The translations under genes and the position numbers were made by a program. Shown piece by piece: positions 7,491-14,558 of a stretch of DNA of 20,670 nt; position 1 is the first letter of the stretch; the number at the start of each line of letters is the position of its first letter. Origin of the DNA: Nostoc sp. GT001. GTDB taxonomy: Bacteria > Cyanobacteriota > Cyanobacteriia > Cyanobacteriales > Nostocaceae. Where the stretch lies: NCBI RefSeq assembly GCF_030382115.1, contig NZ_JAUDRJ010000003.1:4901768-4922437 (forward strand), written 5' to 3'. Under the pieces are notes generated by a model. It was not told the origin of the DNA. It saw only the letters and a list, made by a program, of their open reading frames with translations, and ran no database searches.

Positions 7491-7510
7491 CGATAAAATT
7501 ATAGTTATCG
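7491..7510. promoter_or_regulatory. Inverted repeat at the predicted transcription start
   Basis: CGATAA and TTATCG are separated by 8 bases, between the -10 box and the ATG of the ATP-grasp gene. The position fits an operator for a dimeric repressor, but a short AT-rich palindrome can arise by chance. No regulator gene is adjacent. Confidence 0.3.
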
Positions 7511-7513
7511 ATA

Positions 7514-8524
7514 ATGAAAACACCATTTGTAACATCAATAATTCAAAAAGTAGCAAAGGAAATAGGAGCAGTAGTTTTAGTAGACCCAGAATGCAGCTTT
7601 ATGGGATTGATTACATTTAAAAACGGCAATAAAACCTTTTTTCGTAGTGCCAGGTTTAGTATTAATTCTTCTGGTTCAGTAGCAATCGCTAAAGACAAAG
7701 GAGTTTCAAACTTTTTTTTAAATAAATTTGGCTATAAAGTTACTGAAGGAAAAACATTTTTTAGTGACGAATTATGCGAAGAAATAGCTAATCCTAGAAA
7801 TGTAGATGCAGGATTTTATTATGCTAAGGAGTTGGGATTTCCTGTAATTGTCAAGCCGATTAATCTTAGTCAAGGAATGTTTGTTACTAAAGTTCACAAT
7901 AAACAAGAATATTATCAAGTAGCTAAGAAAATCTTGCAAAAAATACCAGGATTTATTGTTGAGAGATTTTATAGTGGCAATGATTATAGAATCGTAGTAC
8001 TTGATAATGAAGTAATTTCGGCATATCAAAGAATTCCCTTATTTATCATCGGAGATGGTCAATCTACTGTTTTGCAACTTATGCAACAGAAGCAGGAAAC
8101 TTTTATCAAAAATGGTAGAAAAGAAATTATAGATTTTGAAGATTACAGAATCAAAAAAAACTTGCGAAGACGGAAGCTAAGTTTTAGTAATGTTATACCT
8201 AAGAATAATATAGTCTATCTTTTAGATAATGCGAATTTATCAACTGGAGGTGAGGCAATAGACTTCACTGACAATATCCATGCTGATTTTAAAAAATTAG
8301 CAGTAAATATTACAAAAGATATGGAATTGAGATTAGCAGGTGTAGATATTCTTGCTAGTGATATAACGTCACCAATGGGAGATTATACGATTATTGAAGT
8401 AAATGGCGCTCCTAGCTTAACTCACTATGCGTCATTTGGTGAAGTTCAGACGAAAAGAGTAGAAAATTTATATCTCCAAGTTCTCAAAGTACTTGAAAGC
8501 GAGAATAAGCTATTGCGCTTTTAA
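7514..8524 (+). CDS. Stand-alone cyanophycin-synthetase-like ATP-grasp ligase
   Basis: This 336-aa protein has an ATP-grasp fold. Residues about 1-105 form a pre-grasp region with SSGSVAIAKDKGVSNFFLNK. The grasp domain carries FPVIVKPINLSQG (nucleotide-binding Lys), GFIVERFYSGNDYRIVVLD, IPLFIIGDGQSTV, NLSTGGEAIDFTDNIH, LAGVDILASDI and IIEVNGAPSL (metal-binding Glu/Asn). The NLSTGG...D.TD.IH and EVN.AP patterns are those of CphA's ATP-grasp half, but the Mur-ligase half of cyanophycin synthetase (about 870 aa) is absent. It should catalyse ATP-dependent amide formation on an unknown amine or amino acid. It is AT-rich, lacks HIP1 sites and stands alone, suggesting acquisition. There is no Shine-Dalgarno sequence; a leader or weak initiation is likely. 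Confidence 0.85.
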   Translation: MKTPFVTSIIQKVAKEIGAVVLVDPECSFMGLITFKNGNKTFFRSARFSINSSGSVAIAKDKGVSNFFLNKFGYKVTEGKTFFSDELCEEIANPRNVDAGFYYAKELGFPVIVKPINLSQGMFVTKVHNKQEYYQVAKKILQKIPGFIVERFYSGNDYRIVVLDNEVISAYQRIPLFIIGDGQSTVLQLMQQKQETFIKNGRKEIIDFEDYRIKKNLRRRKLSFSNVIPKNNIVYLLDNANLSTGGEAIDFTDNIHADFKKLAVNITKDMELRLAGVDILASDITSPMGDYTIIEVNGAPSLTHYASFGEVQTKRVENLYLQVLKVLESENKLLRF

Positions 8525-8551
8525 TTTGCACTAATATTTTTCAAATATGAT

Positions 8552-8612
8552 TGTGGGGTGGGCATCTTGCCCGCCCTGATAATGTAAGTTGTATACGTAA
8601 CAGCTTAGCAGA
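8552..8612. repeat. Interspersed repeat with GGGCATCTTGCCCG palindrome, copy 2
   Basis: GTGGGGTGGGCATCTTGCCCGCCC, with an AT-rich tail ending AACAGCTT, is the second copy of the repeat at 6289-6348. It lies 28 bases after the ATP-grasp stop and could fold as an RNA hairpin there. Confidence 0.7.
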
Positions 8613-8631
8613 GTAAACAATTGATTTTGAC

Positions 8632-8668
8632 TGGAGGCGAAGCAGGGATTGCTCCCCTCCTGAGTTCT
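8632..8668 (-). terminator. Possible hairpin downstream of the 116-aa gene
   Basis: GGAGG and CCTCC at about 8634 and 8657 enclose a partly paired GAGCA/TGCTTC stem. There is no U-tract on either side. It sits 20-50 bases past the 8686 stop and 110-145 bases past the ATP-grasp stop. It is a weak terminator candidate. Confidence 0.25.
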
Positions 8669-8685
8669 TTTTCAATTCTATCTCT

Positions 8686-9036
8686 TCACCACTCCTTATC
8701 TAGTAGGGATTCAAATTCAGCTTGTAAGGCGTTTATATCTGCCAATCTTGTGACTAGTAAATTATCCTTACCAGCATCATTTAAACGCACTTTCCAATAA
8801 CGAATACTGTCTGAGTTATTCAACCAAAACTTAATCACCGTATCTACGACTTGATCCAGATTCCAATCCCACTTTGCTGGAACTGATTCCACCGATTCTA
8901 AAAACGTATCTAGCGTACACCTATGCATTCCCAAGTATTCCACACCTTGGTGGGGTGGTTTTTGCCCATTTTGCTGTTGCTGATTAAAAAACTGCAAAAG
9001 TGGAGATATTCCTACAATATCAAAAGTGTATTTCAT
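8686..9036 (-). CDS. Hypothetical protein, 116 aa
   Basis: The soluble protein begins MKYTFDIVGISPLLQFFNQQ with a short Q-rich stretch (QQQQNGQ). It continues with TLDTFLESVESVPAKWDWNL, IKFWLNNSDSIRYWKVRLND and an acidic C-terminus. It has no signal peptide or membrane helix, and I recognise no family. Its start is 141 bases from a CIRCE operator (9177-9203) on its upstream side, so heat-shock control by HrcA is conceivable. No strong ribosome-binding site is seen. Confidence 0.65.
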   Translation of the reverse strand: MKYTFDIVGISPLLQFFNQQQQNGQKPPHQGVEYLGMHRCTLDTFLESVESVPAKWDWNLDQVVDTVIKFWLNNSDSIRYWKVRLNDAGKDNLLVTRLADINALQAEFESLLDKEW

Positions 9037-9170
9037 GCCAGTACTCTCAACTTTATATTAATTACAGGAAATATTTAGTTTTTTCTATTTCTAAAATAAT
9101 ATCTGGAAAGGAACTAAAGCATCTACAAAAAGTACAGTTTTGATCCATATCATAGGCGTTAAACCTCAGC

Positions 9171-9203
9171 TATAAATTAGCACTGACAAGCGTTGAGTGC
9201 TAA
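9171..9203. promoter_or_regulatory. CIRCE operator (HrcA site) with adjoining -10 box
   Basis: TTAGCACTG (9177-9185), nine bases, then GAGTGCTAA (9195-9203) matches CIRCE (TTAGCACTC-N9-GAGTGCTAA) with one mismatch in the left arm. On the plus strand TATAAA (9171-9176) abuts it, which would put a start site inside the operator, as in cyanobacterial groE promoters. No -35 box is clear. No chaperonin gene follows. The nearest genes are the 116-aa gene (minus, 141 bp away) and the distal minus-strand YbjN gene. Confidence 0.7.
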
Positions 9204-9725
9204 TATTTATTTAAGAGTTTGATTGATTAATAAAGAGTTTCGGGCATTAATTCAAGGATGTATATATCTTTAATAATTATTTAATTAGTTACGTTACGGC
9301 TTGTAAAAGCTAGATCCTGCCTAACCCATATTTTTAAGGCTTGTGATGATCAATAAAGTGGCTGTGTAATGAAATCAGCAGCCCAACACGTATGCTAGAT
9401 GCTATCAAGTCTGCCAACCAAACCGCCTTTCTGGAGCGATCGCACCCAAAATACAGATCCTGGATTTCTCACCACATCTCGATTAAGCCTGCGCTTGAGC
9501 AGGGGAGCAGGGGAGAGTTCAAATACCAAGTTCTTTCCCCTCTGCCCCTCTGCTCCTCTGCCCATCCTTACCCTCAAGCTTGTGAGAAATGCGGGAGATG
9601 GGGTCAAGTCAAGGGAGTATAAATTTAAACTCACTTGACAGTGCAGTTTTAAAAGTGTCACCTACTAGACTCGCCTTTTGATTGAAGCAGTGATACTATC
9701 TAATTGTGTGAGGAGCAAGTTAAAA
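9204..9725. other. Gene-poor stretch after CIRCE with low-complexity repeats
   Basis: No convincing gene occurs here. Frames of 76-88 codons around 9392-9661 overlap each other on both strands and run through GCAGGGGAG (9497-9512) and CCCCTCTGC repeats (9537-9562), which pair as an inverted repeat. I see no trace of groES or groEL coding sequence. One HIP1 site is at 9436. Confidence 0.6.
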
Positions 9726-9774
9726 ATAAAAAACGCCTGGGGTGGAAACACGGCAACACTCCCAGGCGTTTTTT
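9726..9774 (-). terminator. Strong bidirectional intrinsic terminator
   Basis: AACGCCTGGG (9732-9741) and CCCAGGCGTT (9761-9770) form a 10-bp perfect stem with a 19-base loop, flanked by an A-run and a T-run, so it can act in both directions. On the minus strand it ends transcription of the YbjN-family gene (stop 95 bases upstream). On the plus strand it would end any RNA started at the CIRCE promoter. Confidence 0.85.
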
Positions 9775-9868
9775 AATTGGTACACAGAAAAAAGTCTTTG
9801 CAGATTCGCCCAAACCGGATTGCTATGCATCGGATGTAGCAATAGCCCAATCTAAAATCTAAAATTCC

Positions 9869-10348
9869 TTAAGTTGCACCAAATTCAGTTTGTAAGGCTT
9901 CATCGTTATTATCAGCGATCGTTGCCACAATGGTAATTAGCCGGGACACTTCGCCAGGAGATAACTCTGCTAAGGTGCGTGTTGATATGACAACCACCCG
10001 GTTTTCGATAATGCCGAAACGTGCCTCAAAAGTGCTGGAGCAGTTTAACTCCAAAAGATATCGCATCAACTTAGGTTCATCCTTGGCAGGTAGATTTAGC
10101 ACCGCAGACCAAACTGTTATGGTGTCTTCATCGGTTGTCCCGTTGAGTTGGACAAATACTTCCACACTTCCATACTTAAATTTCCAAAGATAACCACCCT
10201 CTGGAGTGTGGTTAACCATCGCACTATCATCTTGTTCCAGAGAATCGATGACATTTTCAATTACCTCCAGATGGTTAATGCCTGTAGTCTCAGCGATTAG
10301 CTGATTAATGGATTCGTCATTAGTTAGGGTTTCTGGGTAGCTTGTCAT
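9869..10348 (-). CDS. YbjN domain-containing protein
   Basis: This 159-aa acidic, soluble protein has a region at about 20-145 that fits the YbjN / type III secretion chaperone-like fold: ESLEQDD-type helix, GGYLWKFKYGSVEVFVQLNG, then LMRYLLELNCSSTFEARFGI and a C-terminal helix after LSPGEVSRLITIV. The key pattern is 'LLxLNxxxxxARFGI...VVV'. YbjN proteins are widespread in cyanobacteria, with no firm biochemical role. It has its own strong terminator at 9726-9774. It lies 178 bp past cmpD on the same strand, separated by hairpins, so it is probably a separate transcript. Confidence 0.75.
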   Translation of the reverse strand: MTSYPETLTNDESINQLIAETTGINHLEVIENVIDSLEQDDSAMVNHTPEGGYLWKFKYGSVEVFVQLNGTTDEDTITVWSAVLNLPAKDEPKLMRYLLELNCSSTFEARFGIIENRVVVISTRTLAELSPGEVSRLITIVATIADNNDEALQTEFGAT

Positions 10349-10415
10349 ACAGATTTTTTCTCAACATACTTGCTGTTTTATCTACACATACTTTATAACT
10401 TGTGGACGCAGTTGG

Positions 10416-10439
10416 AGGGGCAATTCATGAATTACCCCT
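10416..10439. repeat. AGGGGCAATTCATGAATTACCCCT palindrome
   Basis: This is a near-perfect palindrome in the cmpD-YbjN gap. GGGG(T/C)AATTCATGAATT(G/A)CCCC is a recurrent Nostoc palindrome as far as I recall. No other copy lies in this window. Confidence 0.55.
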
Positions 10440-10451
10440 ACTGATTGCAAC

Positions 10452-10490
10452 GTTCCTCCCGCCACTATGCAAAATGATGGCGGGAGGAAC
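10452..10490 (-). terminator. Hairpin after cmpD
   Basis: GTTCCTCCCGCCA (10452-10464) and TGGCGGGAGGAAC (10478-10490) form a perfect 13-bp GC-rich stem with a 13-base loop, 37 bases past the cmpD stop. There is no U-tract, so it may act as an mRNA 3' stabilising hairpin or an inefficient terminator of the cmp operon. Confidence 0.55.
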
Positions 10491-10526
10491 AAAGAATTAT
10501 TCTGGAAAAATCAATGACGATCGCAC

Positions 10527-11384
10527 TTAACCTACGTCATCATGGGCAAAGCGGTTAAAGAGGAAGTCTAAGGCATAGTTACGCAATTGGTAATATTGTG
10601 GATCTTCCATAATACGGCTGCGATCGCGGGGACGAGAAAAAGGAATTTCCATAACTTCACCAATTTTCGCATGAGGCCCATTGGTCATCATTACCAATTT
10701 ATCTGCTAAAAATAGTGCCTCGTCGATGTCGTGGGTAATCATCAGCACTGTACAACGGTTATCGCCCCAAATTTTCAGCAATTCTTCTTGTAATTCTTCT
10801 TTGGTGATGGCATCCAGCGCCCCAAAAGGTTCATCTAAAATTAATACTTTTGGACGAATCGCCAAAGCACGGGCGATAGAAACCCGTTGTCTCATCCCGC
10901 CAGACATTTGCATTGGTTTCTTTTCCATCGCATCAGCCAGTCCCACCATTGCTAGATGATCGCGGACGATCGCTCTTTTTTCAGCTTGTGGTTTGTTGGG
11001 ATAAACGGCGTTGACAGCTAAGTAGATGTTTTCAAAAGCAGTCCGCCAAGGTAGCAAGGCATAGTTTTGGAAGACAACCATCCTGTCTGGGCCTGGCTTG
11101 GTAATGGGTTCTCCTTCGAGTAACACTTGCCCAGAGGTAGGAAAGTTAAAACCGGATACCATATTTAACAGTGTCGATTTGCCACAGCCAGAGTGGCCGA
11201 TGACGCAAATAAATTCTCCCTGTTCGACGTTGAGGTTAACGCCGTCGAGTACGGTAAAGGGGCCTTTCTTTGTGGGATAGACTTTGGTAACGTCTTTAAT
11301 TTCTAGGAAAGGTCTGCGGCTGGTGGTTGCAGGGGCGAATGGTTTTCCTAGTGTGGTTGTAGCTGTTGAGTTGCGGTTTTGCAT
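10527..11384 (-). CDS. cmpD: CmpD, ATP-binding subunit of the bicarbonate (Cmp/Nrt family) ABC transporter
   Basis: The 285-aa ABC ATPase has Walker A GHSGCGKS (63-70), Q-loop QNYALLPW, signature MSGGMRQR (160-167), Walker B KVLILDEPFGALD (179-191) and switch His in ITHD (218). It drives import together with the CmpC ATPase on the cytoplasmic face of the CmpB permease. It is the last gene of the minus-strand operon. A 154-bp gap to cmpC contains low-complexity repeats. Protein sequence alone does not separate CmpD from NrtD; the name follows from CmpA residues. Length is normal for the family. Confidence 0.78.
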   Translation of the reverse strand: MQNRNSTATTTLGKPFAPATTSRRPFLEIKDVTKVYPTKKGPFTVLDGVNLNVEQGEFICVIGHSGCGKSTLLNMVSGFNFPTSGQVLLEGEPITKPGPDRMVVFQNYALLPWRTAFENIYLAVNAVYPNKPQAEKRAIVRDHLAMVGLADAMEKKPMQMSGGMRQRVSIARALAIRPKVLILDEPFGALDAITKEELQEELLKIWGDNRCTVLMITHDIDEALFLADKLVMMTNGPHAKIGEVMEIPFSRPRDRSRIMEDPQYYQLRNYALDFLFNRFAHDDVG

Positions 11385-11538
11385 GGTATTTGGGGATTGG
11401 GTACTGGGTATTGGGTATTGGGGACTAGTCGCTGCAACCTAGAGGTTTCTTAATGAAGTTCAAAGACTCGTTAACGGAGTTCAGAGGTTCGCGCGTGATG
11501 TCCTAGTCCTTCCACTCCCTCTTTCTCTCACGATTTTT
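11385..11538. repeat. Low-complexity repeats in the cmpC-cmpD gap
   Basis: GGGTATTG/GGGTACTG units run tandemly at 11385-11424. At 11453-11495 the degenerate direct pair AGTTCAAAGACTCGTTAACG and GAGTTCAGAGGTTCG follows. Both are repeat-type spacers between co-transcribed genes, with no coding capacity. Confidence 0.6.
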
Positions 11539-13539
11539 TTATGAAGCAAGTCTCCTTCTCGGTGCATCAAGAACAACTTCCGCGACTGAAAAATCACGTT
11601 TAATTTTCAAGCTGTTGAGATAAGCGATCGGATCGTCGGCGTTAAAGGGAGTACCATCGAACAGTTGGATCGGTTGGCGAATATAGCTAATATCCAAACC
11701 TAATTCTCGTGCGGCGGTGCTGAAAACACGCACGCGACACACCCGTTCCACAACTTCTACCCAATTTCTGGGGAAAGGAGTGTCACCCCAACGCGCCAAT
11801 TGACTCATAATCCAAATTTGTTCGGTGCGACTGGGGCGGTTAATGGCAGAATCGGAATAAAACTGGAGATGGGCATAGTCTCGCAACGGATGGTTTAAGT
11901 CACAGGTGAGACTATCTGGATCTTCGAGTTGAATGTATTCTAAATCAGTGCTGACATAATCTCGCCCTGCTAAAATTTGCCGAATTTCTTGGGTATTTTC
12001 GGGATTTGCACAATACACGCAAGCTTCTAACAAAGCTTTGGTTAAGGCAATATGCGTATTTGGATAATTTTCTGCCCAATCTTCCCGCACACCAAGAACT
12101 TTACCAGGGTGTCCCAGCCAAACTTCTAAATCGGTAGCGATGGTAAAGCCGACATTTTCCACAGCAGCGCGATAGTTCCAAGGTTCACCCACGCAGTAAC
12201 CATCAATGCTTCCAGCTTTGAGGTCGGCTACCATCTGCGCTGGGGGAATGGTCTTCATATCCACATCGCTATCGGGGTCAATTCCACCAGCCGCTAGCCA
12301 GTAACGCAGTAGCAAGTTGTGCATTGATGCAGCATGTACTACTCCCATTGTGTGCCGTTGTTCGCGGGTGCGAAGCAGGTATCTTTTAAAATCTGATAAG
12401 GTTTGTACACCTTGGTCGAGAAAGTCTTTTGCCAAGGTGATGGCGTTACCGTTGCGAGTCATGGTGAGGGCAGTGACAACGGGCAAAGGTTGGTTATTAT
12501 GTCCTCCCAAAGTTAGCCACATCGGCATCCCTGAAGGCATTTGAGCCGCATCTAAATAACCACCACTTATGCCATCTTCTATACCCCGCCAGCTACTTTC
12601 CCGCACGAGGTTAACTTCATCTAAACCATGCTTGAGAAAGAAACCTTTTTCTTTAGCAACTGCTAAGGGGGCACAAGCTGTCAGAGGTAAAAATCCAATT
12701 TCTAGGTTAACTTTTTCTAATCCATGACGGGCAATGTCAGCAGTTTTGCGCGCCCGAATTTTCTTAATTCGTTTTTGCTGATTGAGGAAGTAAATCATCT
12801 CACTTCGCAAGCTGTAATAGCTGGGATGTTCTACTACTTCCATCCGCTTACGGGGTCTGGGAATATCCACTTCGAGAATGTCGCCGATTTTAGATTCGGG
12901 GCCGTTGGTCAGCATCACGATTCTGTCAGATAACAGCACAGCTTCATCGACATCATGTGTCACCATCACCGCAGTTACTTCATTTTCTTCGCAAATTTGC
13001 ATCAGTTGTTCTTGCAAATTGCCGCGTGTGAGTGCATCCAATGCACCAAAGGGTTCATCTAGCAAGAGTAATTTGGGACGAATCGCTAAGGCGCGGGCGA
13101 TCGCAACTCGCTGCTTTTGTCCACCTGATAACATTCCCGGTTGTTTGTCAGCATGGGGACGCAAACCCACCATATTAATATGTTTTTCGATAATAGCGTT
13201 GCGATCGGCTGCGGATGAACCTTTCATTACTGAGTCCACGGCGAGGGCAATATTTTCTCTTACCGTCCGCCAAGGTAATAGCGAATAATTTTGGAAAACC
13301 ACCATTCTGTCTGGGCCAGGTTTGGTGATTCTTTGTCCTTCGAGAGTGACAATACCTTCTGTAGGCAAATCCAAACCCGCAATCATATTTAATAGAGTGG
13401 ATTTACCGCAACCGGAGTGACCAATAAGAGAGACAAATTCTCCTTTTTTAATTTGGAGATCGATTCCTTTCAGGGCGATATATTTGCCACCACCAGTTAA
13501 TTCAAAAACTTTATCAATTTGGTCAACAGCTACAAACAT
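11539..13539 (-). CDS. cmpC: CmpC, ATPase fused to a substrate-binding-like regulatory domain
   Basis: The 666-aa protein has two modules. Residues about 1-260 are an ABC ATPase: Walker A GHSGCGKS (40-47), QNYSLLPW, LSGGQKQR, LLLLDEPFGALD, VTHD. Residues about 278-660 are a CmpA/NrtA-like binding domain ([58 protein letters not shown]) without a signal peptide, so it is cytoplasmic. This architecture is specific to NrtC/CmpC, where the C-terminal domain senses substrate or inhibitor and controls transport. The length equals family members (about 660). Part of a minus-strand operon with cmpB upstream (113 bp) and cmpD downstream. Confidence 0.8.
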   Translation of the reverse strand: MFVAVDQIDKVFELTGGGKYIALKGIDLQIKKGEFVSLIGHSGCGKSTLLNMIAGLDLPTEGIVTLEGQRITKPGPDRMVVFQNYSLLPWRTVRENIALAVDSVMKGSSAADRNAIIEKHINMVGLRPHADKQPGMLSGGQKQRVAIARALAIRPKLLLLDEPFGALDALTRGNLQEQLMQICEENEVTAVMVTHDVDEAVLLSDRIVMLTNGPESKIGDILEVDIPRPRKRMEVVEHPSYYSLRSEMIYFLNQQKRIKKIRARKTADIARHGLEKVNLEIGFLPLTACAPLAVAKEKGFFLKHGLDEVNLVRESSWRGIEDGISGGYLDAAQMPSGMPMWLTLGGHNNQPLPVVTALTMTRNGNAITLAKDFLDQGVQTLSDFKRYLLRTREQRHTMGVVHAASMHNLLLRYWLAAGGIDPDSDVDMKTIPPAQMVADLKAGSIDGYCVGEPWNYRAAVENVGFTIATDLEVWLGHPGKVLGVREDWAENYPNTHIALTKALLEACVYCANPENTQEIRQILAGRDYVSTDLEYIQLEDPDSLTCDLNHPLRDYAHLQFYSDSAINRPSRTEQIWIMSQLARWGDTPFPRNWVEVVERVCRVRVFSTAARELGLDISYIRQPIQLFDGTPFNADDPIAYLNSLKIKRDFSVAEVVLDAPRRRLAS

Positions 13540-13652
13540 CTCATTAGTCCTTTGTCATTTGTCATTTGTCTTTTGCCATTAGTCCTTAGTATGCGGTCAT
13601 TAGTCCTTAGCTTTTTACAAATGACTAATGACCAATGACTAATGACGAATAA
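13540..13652. repeat. Heptamer repeats in the cmpB-cmpC gap, inverted halves
   Basis: The gap is almost wholly (TCATTTG/TCATTAG)n units (13550-13610), followed by their complements, ACTAATGACCAATGACTAATG, at 13622-13642. The opposed halves can fold into a long imperfect hairpin in the operon mRNA. Confidence 0.75.
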
Positions 13653-14492
13653 CTATTTCTGTTCTGTTGGTAAAATCTTGTTTTGAAGCCAGCCCATCGC
13701 CTTATCTAGAAGCAACCCAACAACGCCGATATAAACTAGAGCTAAAATTACTTCGCTGACGTTGTTATTTTGATAAGCGTCCCAAATAAAGAAGCCGATT
13801 CCGACAATACCGGACATGACAATTTCGGCGGCGATAATCGCTAACCAAGCTAAACCGATCGCAATTCTCAAGCCGGTAAAGATGTAGGGTAATGCCGCCG
13901 GAATCAAAATATTAGTGAAATATTCTTTGCGGCTAAGTTGCAGAACTTTGGCGACGTTGTTGTAATCTTGGGGAATTTGGGTAACGCCGACAGCAGTGTT
14001 AATTAAGATGGGCCAAATGGCGGTGATGAAAATGACGAATAAGGCGGCGGGTTCGTTTTGTCGTAAGGCTGCTAAAGAAATTGGAACCCAAGCTAGAGGT
14101 GGTACTGTCCGCAGTAGTTGAAAGATGGGGTCTAAAGCTTTGGACATGGTTTTATTCACCCCAATCAAAATGCCCAAACCAATACCAACGATCGCAGCTA
14201 GGGTATAACTGATAGCAACCCGTTGTAGACTGGCGAGAATTTGCCAAAATAGGCCTTTGTCAATGCCACCTCGGTCATAAAATGGCCAGAAAATCAGAAC
14301 CCAAGTGTCTTGGATAACCTGTATCGGCCCTGGTAATGTGGCTCCTGGAATCCAAGCGAAGAGTTGCCAGAGAACGAGGAAAATTGAGATGGCGATCGTT
14401 GGTGGTATCAGGTCAGGAAATTGCTTTTTCAGACTGGATATAAAGCTATTACTCAATCTAGGACTTGCAGGGCGTTTTTGGGCGAGTGTCAT
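13653..14492 (-). CDS. cmpB: CmpB, permease subunit of the bicarbonate (Cmp/Nrt family) ABC transporter
   Basis: This 279-aa inner-membrane permease of the binding-protein-dependent type has about six hydrophobic segments. The first is at about 34-53 (IAISIFLVLWQLFAWIPG). The conserved cytoplasmic EAA-type loop, AALPYIFTGLRIAIGLAWLA, is near 199-218 and contacts the ATPases. It would form the plasma-membrane channel for the substrate delivered by CmpA. It starts 66 bp after cmpA; that gap carries a palindrome. The length and segment order match NrtB/CmpB. Confidence 0.8.
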   Translation of the reverse strand: MTLAQKRPASPRLSNSFISSLKKQFPDLIPPTIAISIFLVLWQLFAWIPGATLPGPIQVIQDTWVLIFWPFYDRGGIDKGLFWQILASLQRVAISYTLAAIVGIGLGILIGVNKTMSKALDPIFQLLRTVPPLAWVPISLAALRQNEPAALFVIFITAIWPILINTAVGVTQIPQDYNNVAKVLQLSRKEYFTNILIPAALPYIFTGLRIAIGLAWLAIIAAEIVMSGIVGIGFFIWDAYQNNNVSEVILALVYIGVVGLLLDKAMGWLQNKILPTEQK

Positions 14493-14538
14493 GATGCTGA
14501 GTTCTCCTCAAATTTTATTTGTCATTTGTAATATCTCT

Positions 14539-14558
14539 AGACGCGATTAATCGCGTCT
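14539..14558. repeat. GACGCGATTAATCGCGTC palindrome family, copy 2
   Basis: AGACGCGATTAATCGCGTCT is a perfect 20-base palindrome in the cmpA-cmpB gap. In the operon mRNA it would form a hairpin just after the cmpA stop, where it may affect the relative yield of cmpA and the downstream genes. Confidence 0.75.

Noticed and set aside
9392..9661. Three overlapping frames of 76-88 codons on both strands
   Set aside because: They are made of CCCCTCTG-type low-complexity repeats; mutual overlap shows no real coding bias.
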